From positions 1 to 64,000 of the forward strand of contig RSEH01000105.1 in assembly GCA_006503475.1 (NCBI GenBank): 64,000 bases of DNA. Reading direction: 5' to 3'. The DNA comes from Stentor roeselii. Lineage: Eukaryota > Ciliophora > Heterotrichea > Heterotrichida > Stentoridae. A model generated the notes under the pieces. It was not told the origin of the DNA and did no database searches. It was given only the letters and a program-made list of their open reading frames with translations. How positions within the stretch are numbered: position 1 is the first letter of the stretch; every line of letters starts with the position of its first letter. Below are positions 58,356 to 64,000 of this stretch, one piece after another. The position numbers and the translations under genes are program-made.

Positions 58356-58760
58356 ATGAAGAATAATAGGATTGTGAGGAGAAGTGGATCTGCTAATATT
58401 AGGGAAGTGTCGCCGGTGATCAGTATATCAATTACCGTAAAAGCAAGAGGAAACTCTCCAAGAACCGTTAAGAATCATCCTTATTTTGCACCACAACAAC
58501 TACTAGTATCAACAATAACCAATCTAAAAGGCTCATGTATCCCAAGTCGTCCTTCTTTTTTAAAATCGATTCACTCCAGATCAAACTCATCAAATACCCA
58601 AGGCCAAACCCTAATAAACCCACTAAAAAAGAACAGTTTTGCAACAATAAAAAAAACATTCACACCTCAAAAGCGTTCAAACCATCAAAAATTTTTCCAA
58701 AAACCTGGAATTTTCGATTCAAACTTTGAAATAAAAGGAGTAAACTGTTTAAAACTTTAA
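58356..58760 (+). CDS. hypothetical basic protein, 134 aa
   Basis: Forward frame starting 20 nt after the CDPK stop. Very basic, rich in Ser, Asn and Lys (RRSGSANIRE, PTRP-like SRPSFLKSIHSRSNSSN, FTPQKRSNHQKFFQK). The composition is like other small disordered proteins in the window. Third positions are C/A-rich from about 58440. No family recognised. The short spacing suggests either a very short 5' UTR or transcription with the CDPK. Confidence 0.55.
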   Translation: MKNNRIVRRSGSANIREVSPVISISITVKARGNSPRTVKNHPYFAPQQLLVSTITNLKGSCIPSRPSFLKSIHSRSNSSNTQGQTLINPLKKNSFATIKKTFTPQKRSNHQKFFQKPGIFDSNFEIKGVNCLKL

Positions 58761-59087
58761 TCTAATCCAAATTCACAACAGAAATCAAGTACCCAAGTTA
58801 AAATCAAATCTAACATGTTACGAGTTCTAATAAATAATCCAAATCCTTGCTTTTAATAAAATCAAGTATAAACCTAAATCTAAAACCCAATTCTAATTCA
58901 AATCTTTAAATTTCCGTCATTCTTCCATTAAAATCCTTTTTCATAAACCTCTCAATCCAACCTGCTAATCTTCAATCTTCTCTAAAAAAATTCCTTTTCC
59001 CTTCTCTCAAAAAACTCTTTTCCCTTCTCTTCTCCCATCGATCCACTTACAAAACCAGAAGACACCATTCATCCCTTTACCATATAA
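58761..59087. promoter_or_regulatory. A/C-rich 5' flank of eS10
   Basis: About 325 nt, strongly A/C/T-rich and G-poor on the + strand, with many TCTTCTC and CAATC stretches just before the ribosomal protein start. No discrete box recognised. CTAATCCAAATT at 58762-58773 matches 12 bases of the motif upstream of the aldo-keto reductases. Confidence 0.4.
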
Positions 59088-59453
59088 ATGGTGCTAATCA
59101 CTAAGGAGGAAAGACAGCAGATCTTTAGCTACTTATTGAAAGAAGGCACTCTAGTCGTAAAGAAAGATGTGAGTCTTCCGAAACACCAAGAAATTCCAGT
59201 CTCCAACTTGAAAGTCATGATGCTCTGCAAGACACTCAAGTCAAAAGGCCTGCTGGTCGAGCGATTCAATTGGCAGTACTATTATTTCAACTTGAACGAA
59301 GAAGGAATAAGAGCCATGTGTGAGAACCTCGGACTACCGACCAACATTCGTCCAGACTATTACAAAGCACCTGCTGTCAAGAGACCTGCCACTGAAGACG
59401 AAAGAGGAAGAAGAGGATTCGGACGTGGAAGAGGAAGACCTAAGGAAGAATAA
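59088..59453 (+). CDS. RPS10: 40S ribosomal protein eS10
   Basis: A 121-residue protein of the small ribosomal subunit. The plectin/S10 domain is clear: RQQIFSYLLKEGTLVVKKDVSLPKH, then VMMLCKTLKSKGLLVERFNWQYYYFNLNEEGIRAMCENLGLP and PDYYK. The tail is Arg/Gly-rich (GRRGFGRGRGRPKEE), as usual. Length is shorter than the human 165 but typical of protists. Codons favour C at third positions, in line with high expression. Stop TAA, 32 nt before the lectin gene. Confidence 0.97.
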   Translation: MVLITKEERQQIFSYLLKEGTLVVKKDVSLPKHQEIPVSNLKVMMLCKTLKSKGLLVERFNWQYYYFNLNEEGIRAMCENLGLPTNIRPDYYKAPAVKRPATEDERGRRGFGRGRGRPKEE

Positions 59454-59485
59454 TAGAATAGATAAGTTTTACTTCGGGAAATAAT

Positions 59486-60724
59486 ATGTTGTTCTTGATT
59501 TTTCAACTTGTTTTCGCTGAAATCAATCAGTTCTCGTTTAGAAGCCCGTTTTTACCGGAACATAGTGAAAAGTTTAGAACTGTTGGAGATGCTATTCCTT
59601 TGAGGAAGTTTGTTAGGCTTGGACCTCCCAGGCAGAATTCTACTGGAGGGTTGATTAGTAGTGAAGCTATTAATTTGACTTCTTTTGAGATACAGACGGT
59701 CATTAATTCTGCTGGGGACTCCCCTAATGAAAATATTGGACTTTCGCTTTGGCTGTCAAGTAAACCCGAGCCTCTAGGTCGTTTATATGGTTTATCTTCA
59801 AGTTTCAGAGGCCTTGCTCTATTCATCGACGTAGCAAAGCACCGTCTTTACTCCAACGAAATCCTCGAAGACCTAACAATCGAAAAAGTGCTATCAAGCG
59901 AGAACTGTCCAATCGAGGTAAAAAATCGTCAAACATCAATTCACGTCCACTTCACAGGAAAAACTTTCGAAGTATGGATAAAAGACCGAAGAATGAGAAA
60001 GTGCACAAGCGTAACACCCACTCAGGTCCCAACTTCACACCACGGAGATCTTTTCTTCGGCATCAGTTCATTTAGCGGAAACAACACAAGCACAGTCTTC
60101 GACGTCTTAGAAATAATCACAGCGGACATGGAAGACGAGGACAACGAGAACGAAGCCATCAAGCAACTTGAGGAAAGCTTGACGAACGAGTTGAAAATAA
60201 TTGAAGATCATTTGGGCGTCATGGAACATCGCATCAAGTAAAAGTCATTCAGAGGAATAAGTCACAGTCGTGAATATATCAATATTTTCAGTACTATTCA
60301 GGTACTCACTAGTAGACTCCAGGTTATGTATTTGAAGATCTCGAATATCAGGAGTGTTATGCAAACTATGCAGGTTGATAATAGTTTCACTCAACTTTCT
60401 AACAAAGAAATCGTGTTTATCAAGGAAAAGTTCAGTAATCTTAATATTAAGATCGAGGACCTGATGACTTATCTCAACAGTAAAAAGATTTATGAAGACT
60501 TCTCAAAAGCACTTTCAAGTCATTTCACACAAACAGATTCCCAGGGACAGTTGTTGAGATCTGAACTGGTTTCCTCAGAAAGGCGTTTAAGTAAATACCA
60601 GTCTTTAATAACAGGAGACAATCGCATATGGTACTTGAACCTTGCCTTCTTTTTGCTATTTCTGTCGATATCAGTTCTTTTTATCCGTATTTTAGGGATA
60701 GAAAAAGTGAAGACTCTCATATAA
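59486..60724 (+). CDS. L-type lectin-like cargo receptor, type I membrane protein (1 intron)
   Basis: A 407-residue protein of the ERGIC-53/VIP36 kind, which binds glycoproteins for ER-Golgi transport. Signal peptide MLFLIFQLVFA, then the lectin fold (about 15-215): IGLSLWLSSKPEPLGRLYGLSSSFRGLALFID and HHGDLFFGISSFSGNN. A coiled stalk follows (220-370), one membrane helix near the end (IWYLNLAFFLLFLSISVLFIRIL) and a short cytosolic tail. A 15-nt intron at 60238-60252 joins the lectin half and the stalk half in frame. The tail IEKVKTLI lacks a clear KKxx. Sugar ligands not assessed. Confidence 0.88.
60238..60252 (+). other. 15-nt intron in L-type lectin gene
   Basis: GTAAAAGTCATTCAG, phase 2, with TAA in frame at its 5' end. 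Ends CAG rather than TAG. A at position 10. Removal links the lectin domain with its stalk and membrane anchor. Confidence 0.88.
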
Positions 60725-60735
60725 TAGCTTAACTA

Positions 60736-60918
60736 TTACCTAAGTTTCGGCTTTGACTTGTAGATGTAAACCACTCGTGCTTTGCGACTAAGAACCGCTA
60801 CACAATGCTCATTGTTGTTCACTCCGCCCTTCGGCGACTCGTCGCCTTTTCTCAGTAGTTCCAAGTCTTGCTCTGTCAGTTTTAGGTTGCTATCAATGTC
60901 CATATTATAAATATCCAT
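60736..60918 (-). CDS. small protein, 55-60 aa (tentative)
   Basis: Reverse frame, stop TAA 11 nt from the convergent lectin stop. Two ATGs are possible: 60918 (60 residues), only 3 nt from the divergent ZSWIM2-like ATG, or 60903 (55 residues), leaving 18 nt. The sequence DLELLRKGDESPKGG followed by VAVLSRKARVVYIYKSKPKLR has a folded look and better codon use than random frames. It fills the whole space between two sound genes. No family recognised. Confidence 0.45.
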   Translation of the reverse strand: MDIYNMDIDSNLKLTEQDLELLRKGDESPKGGVNNNEHCVAVLSRKARVVYIYKSKPKLR

Positions 60919-60921
60919 TAG

Positions 60922-62193
60922 ATGGCATCAAGAGAAAAACCGTATCGCTCCAAGCCGCCTGTCGCTTTTTCTTTAATCGCACAACAGGCACTTGCTAGCA
61001 CTTTTTTTTTAGTTCATGAAAGTGGAGTCACGTCTTTCGTGCTCAAGGATGAGACCGGGAAAAGTTTTAAAGTTTCTTTAGGAAGCTGCCATTCGTGCAG
61101 TTGTGGAGGAGGTAGGACTGAACACTGTGTTCATACTGTTTACGTTATGCATAAAATATTCAAGGTAACTGTTGATAATCCTGTCATTTGGCAACTCTCT
61201 TTTATTGACTCTGAGATTAATATGTTGATACGGTCAAGGCATAACTTAATTGAGCAAAAACCAAAGATTATCAGAAGAGAAAATAATGAAAATGTGAACA
61301 GGATTGATTTAAGTGAAGAGTTCGGATGCCCGATTTGTCAGGAGGAACTTAAAGATTTGAATACTTTGACCTATTGTAAAGTTGGATGTGGACATAATTT
61401 TCACGTCAAGTGCATGAAGGTCTGGGCTGAGCATAAAGAATCTCAAAGAGATAACATCACTTGTCCTCTTTGTAGATGTGACTGGGGACCAGGAGTTTTA
61501 AACGACCTAAACAAAATGATGAGAAAACTGCGAAAAAAGCCAGCAATCCACAGCAACTCAACATGTCTGGGCTGTGGATCATCTCCAATCCAAGGCCACA
61601 AGTACCACTGCCTCATCTGCCCAGACTTCGATTTCTGTTCAAAATGTTACAAATCTTACCACAAAGAACATCCATTCCTAGAAAAATCAAACCCATCAGC
61701 ACCATGGCAAGCAGCAGTGAGAATAAACCCAGAATCATACGCGAATCGAGAGTTTTCGCCAGAAGACTACGAAATGTTGCAAAAACTTGATGAAAAGCCA
61801 TGTTTAAGTGAGTTTATTTTTTCATTTTTGCAGGAATCACGACCTGGAACTTGCGCTTTATGCGCAAGTGAACAGAAGACTCGTTGGAAAATACTTTCTT
61901 GTGGACATGAAGTGCATGATGTCTGTGTTTTACAAGCTTTGAGAGATGAGAAGTACTTTTGTGGTATCGATAAAAAACCGTTTTTTAATGGATTGGCTAG
62001 TAGGCCTGAGACGAGGGTTGAAAAAAATGAAGGACTTGCTGTTACTGGGGTGCAAGTCGCGAATAACCCTCCAGCTTTTAGGATGAGGAAAAGACCTCCT
62101 GTTAGAAAAGTTTCGAGTCAGATGACTTATCAGAGCAGGCCGAATATTATTGAGTTGCCTGGACTGATTGTGACTCGATTGAGTAAGAATTAG
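60922..62193 (+). CDS. ZSWIM2: ZSWIM2-like E3 ubiquitin ligase
   Basis: A 423-residue protein with the domain order of ZSWIM2/MEX: a SWIM zinc finger (about 53-72, [13 protein letters not shown]), a RING finger (137-190, CPICQEEL .. [13 protein letters not shown] .. CPLC), a ZZ finger (213-255, [29 protein letters not shown]) and a second RING-like finger (312-352, CALCASEQ .. [10 protein letters not shown]). It should act as a ubiquitin ligase. The tail is Arg-rich. Codons are C/A-ending from about 61505 to 61800 and T/G-ending on both sides. Stop TAG. Confidence 0.92.
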   Translation: MASREKPYRSKPPVAFSLIAQQALASTFFLVHESGVTSFVLKDETGKSFKVSLGSCHSCSCGGGRTEHCVHTVYVMHKIFKVTVDNPVIWQLSFIDSEINMLIRSRHNLIEQKPKIIRRENNENVNRIDLSEEFGCPICQEELKDLNTLTYCKVGCGHNFHVKCMKVWAEHKESQRDNITCPLCRCDWGPGVLNDLNKMMRKLRKKPAIHSNSTCLGCGSSPIQGHKYHCLICPDFDFCSKCYKSYHKEHPFLEKSNPSAPWQAAVRINPESYANREFSPEDYEMLQKLDEKPCLSEFIFSFLQESRPGTCALCASEQKTRWKILSCGHEVHDVCVLQALRDEKYFCGIDKKPFFNGLASRPETRVEKNEGLAVTGVQVANNPPAFRMRKRPPVRKVSSQMTYQSRPNIIELPGLIVTRLSKN

Positions 62194-62367
62194 TGTGTTT
62201 ATAGATTTATTATGGATGGATTGGATTAGAGAGGGATTGTATTGTCATTCATGTAAATCTTATCTTTCAGAGTCATTTACTTTAAGTCGTTAGAGATTTA
62301 ATTTCATTATTGAGAGGTTAAAACCTTTCTTTTATCGACATATCTTAATTCAAACCTATATTTAAAT

Positions 62368-62922
62368 ATGCACGTTCAACGGTCTTTTTCAACTGCTTAT
62401 CGGAAGATGCTGGTGACTGGAATCGGCAAGGATAGGACAGGAATTGCAAGAGATATAACAGGCCTGATCTTTGATGAGGAAGGAAACATCACTGACTCAA
62501 GAATTACGAAGTTCCAACAAAATTTCACATTGATGTTCTTGGTCGAGATTCTTGAGAAAAACATTGAGTCCTTCAAAGATTCTATTAAAAGAGCTCAGGA
62601 AATGCTTTCTATTCACTTGGATGCAAGTGAAGTCACTGAAATGCCTTCCGTTAAGACTGCTACTTTGACTTCTGCTTGTCTTTCTGTTATGCATGAAGAC
62701 TCTGAAGTCCAGAAATCTATTCAAAAGTTTCTAAATAAACAAGGAATTACTATGGAGAAAGTTGAACTTTCACAGGTTTCAGCACCCATGGGCGGGACTG
62801 ACTTGTTTCAGTTAAAGGCAAAGGTTAGTTGTGAGTCTTTTTCATTTGAAGAAATGAGAAAAAAACTTGAAAAATTTGATGACCCTCTGCTGATTTCACT
62901 TGAACTAAAAACTGGAAACTAG
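62368..62922 (+). CDS. double ACT-domain protein (GcvR-like)
   Basis: A 184-residue protein. Residues 12-90 form one ACT domain (MLVTGIGKDRTGIARDITGLIFDEEGNITDSRITKFQQNFTLMFLVE) and 100-180 a second (TSACLSVMHEDSEVQ.. QGITMEKVELSQV). This order is that of the bacterial GcvR family, which senses amino acids. The first residues MHVQRSFSTAYRK could be a mitochondrial presequence. Ligand unknown. Stop TAG, 27 nt before the next ATG. Confidence 0.82.
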   Translation: MHVQRSFSTAYRKMLVTGIGKDRTGIARDITGLIFDEEGNITDSRITKFQQNFTLMFLVEILEKNIESFKDSIKRAQEMLSIHLDASEVTEMPSVKTATLTSACLSVMHEDSEVQKSIQKFLNKQGITMEKVELSQVSAPMGGTDLFQLKAKVSCESFSFEEMRKKLEKFDDPLLISLELKTGN

Positions 62923-62949
62923 AACTTAGTAAAATAATAGGAGATAAAT

Positions 62950-63195
62950 ATGAAAAGAAAGTTCCGAAAGCTCAGTGCTTTTCAGCATCGCATTGAAGAC
63001 GACCTAAGCAAACTCGACTACTTGTTAGGAACCAAAACAAATTTCCATGTGAGATCATCCTGCAGTAGCGGAAACCGCACAAAACTCCGAGCAGGTTCTG
63101 AATACTACCACTTAAAAAAAGCAGTGAAAATCACAGAAGCAAACGACGCAAACGTTAAAATGCTGTTTAGACTATATAGGAAAAGATTGGAATAA
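62950..63195 (+). CDS. small basic protein, 81 aa
   Basis: ATG to TAA. Basic and helical (MKRKFRKLSAFQHRIEDDLSKLDYLL, then KITEANDANVKMLFRLYRKRLE), with two Cys-Ser-Ser repeats in the middle. No family recognised. Its TAA overlaps an in-frame ATG of the next gene by one base (TAATG at 63193-63197), although the next gene probably starts at 63216. Confidence 0.6.
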   Translation: MKRKFRKLSAFQHRIEDDLSKLDYLLGTKTNFHVRSSCSSGNRTKLRAGSEYYHLKKAVKITEANDANVKMLFRLYRKRLE

Positions 63196-63215
63196 TGAGA
63201 TATAATTATTTTCTA

Positions 63216-63617
63216 ATGATTAAACAAATAAGCAAGAAATCTCTTGAAAAAGGGACACAAAAAACAAAAAAAAAACTCGTCAGTGCCGAGAAAAACGAGA
63301 AAAGCAGGAAAAGTCTCAAGAAAAAAACTAAAAAATCAATCGTTCCTCGAACTTGTAGAGATAGTCCTGTGAACTTACCTCTTAAAAAGCCCTTGACCAG
63401 AATGGCTTCGTTAGACCTCGGAAAACCTGGAAAAGTGGAAAAAAAGTCAATCAAAAAAAAACTTTCTATTCAAACTCTGAAAAAAACTTCAAAACCTTTT
63501 GGAAAAGATGACCAGGTCGAAAATTTGATGTCACCGATTAAAAAGGTAAAACAAAACTTTATCAATCCAGATGAAACTTCTTTGTTATCAGTTTTAGATA
63601 TATTGGCGTCTAACTAA
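63216..63617 (+). CDS. Lys-rich protein, 133 aa
   Basis: Chosen start is ATG 63216, giving MIKQISKKSLEKG; an upstream in-frame ATG at 63195 overlaps the previous stop. The protein is extremely Lys/Ser-rich (KKTKKSIVPR, KKSIKKKLSIQTLKKTSK) and likely nuclear or nucleic-acid binding by composition only. The end NPDETSLLSVLDILASN is acidic/hydrophobic and may be a short interaction helix. No family recognised. Stop TAA. Confidence 0.58.
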   Translation: MIKQISKKSLEKGTQKTKKKLVSAEKNEKSRKSLKKKTKKSIVPRTCRDSPVNLPLKKPLTRMASLDLGKPGKVEKKSIKKKLSIQTLKKTSKPFGKDDQVENLMSPIKKVKQNFINPDETSLLSVLDILASN

Positions 63618-63671
63618 AATCTTTAAATTGATTTAACTGAATAACTCACATAAAATGATTTGGTTATAATA

Positions 63672-63914
63672 ATGGAAGTATTTAACTCGAATATTGAAGA
63701 AGATAAGTCTCAGTTTCCTATGGCTGTTTGTCCTGAATGTAAATCTGTCCAGGACTTTCCGATTTTAGACTCCCGGGTTAGGACTATGAATCTTATTTGT
63801 CCAAAATGCAACTGCAAGTTTTGCTCTTACTGTGGAGGAGATCGACACTTCTTGATGTCCTGTCGTAAACCACTTCCAGTAAAACCCGTGTTTTCAAGTA
63901 ACCAACGAGTATAA
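63672..63914 (+). CDS. small zinc-finger-like protein, 80 aa
   Basis: Start ATG 63672, preceded by the AT-rich TTATAATA common before starts here. Three Cys pairs, CPECKSV, CPKCNCKFCSYC and a later HFLMSC, resemble half of an IBR/RING-between-RING finger (the CPKCxxxFCxxC pattern of parkin-type proteins). At 80 residues it is a stand-alone finger, not a full RBR ligase. No frame upstream or downstream extends it. Function unknown. Confidence 0.65.
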   Translation: MEVFNSNIEEDKSQFPMAVCPECKSVQDFPILDSRVRTMNLICPKCNCKFCSYCGGDRHFLMSCRKPLPVKPVFSSNQRV

Positions 63915-63930
63915 AGATAATCTAATAATA

Positions 63931-64000
63931 ATGGTTCTGCTTCTTCTATCAAGCCTAATCCTAGTCTCCTCCTACATCACAATTCCGGTAAAGCACAACC
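63931..64000 (+). CDS. N terminus of a secreted/lysosomal protein (runs off window)
   Basis: ATG followed by 23 visible codons: a hydrophobic signal peptide (MVLLLLSSLILVSSY) and then ITIPVKHN. The ending resembles the start of cathepsin D-like aspartyl proteases, but that is only a guess from eight residues. It starts 16 nt after the previous stop. Confidence 0.55.
   Translation, partial: MVLLLLSSLILVSSYITIPVKHN

Overview
The window is nuclear DNA from a single-celled eukaryote, most likely a heterotrich ciliate, and Stentor or a close relative is the best fit. Three things point there. Genes are packed nose to tail. Introns are only 14-15 nt long: I found ten, eight of 15 nt and two of 14 nt, each GT..AG with an A six bases from the 3' end. 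The code is standard: Trp is TGG throughout the long frames and no sound gene has an in-frame TGA. Stops are almost all TAA (35) or TAG (9) in the 45 complete genes I could read, with one TGA in the weakest candidate. The genus is an inference from remembered features of Stentor and was not checked by a search.

Layout. 1-3.2 kb: a decaying tandem family of SABATH-type methyltransferases (one partial copy, one intact, one pseudogene). 3.5-15.4 kb: ribosomal protein eL30, a USP47-like deubiquitinase with two tiny introns, an EF-hand protein, coiled-coil and unknown genes, tRNA methyltransferases TRMT2A and NSUN6, a PP2C phosphatase and a NADAR-domain protein. 15.4-20 kb: Rab2 followed by a Rab2 relic, an EF-hand protein, a 43-bp repeat array and an LRR/coiled-coil protein. 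21-26 kb: a three-pass membrane protein and two tandem aldo-keto reductases (Kv-beta type) in AT-rich gaps. 26.5-38.6 kb: a myristoylated PP2C, an NPPW methyltransferase, mitochondrial ACAD8, a 1048-residue low-complexity protein, an importin-beta and a secreted protein. 39.9-47.6 kb: a NEK-like kinase, a long gap with relics of the aldo-keto reductase and LRR-ankyrin genes, proteasome subunit RPN9, the LRR-ankyrin gene and a B-type cyclin. 47.8-55.5 kb: a cytoskeletal cluster (calponin-homology protein, CRAL-TRIO protein, SF-assemblin, coiled coil). 56.9-64 kb: an unusual CDPK, ribosomal protein eS10, an L-type lectin, ZSWIM2-like E3 ligase, a double-ACT protein, small basic proteins and the start of a secreted protein.

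The genes do not form one pathway. They are housekeeping functions (translation, tRNA modification, proteasome/ubiquitin, nuclear import, vesicle traffic) mixed with ciliate-style signalling (PP2C, NEK, CDPK, EF-hand) and cytoskeletal parts. The most unusual features are structural: apparent 14-nt introns, genes separated by 0-20 nt (including a convergent pair whose stop codons touch and a tandem pair 1 nt apart), near absence of TGA stops, abrupt switches in codon-strand composition inside genes, and long gaps that hold decayed copies of genes found elsewhere in the window.
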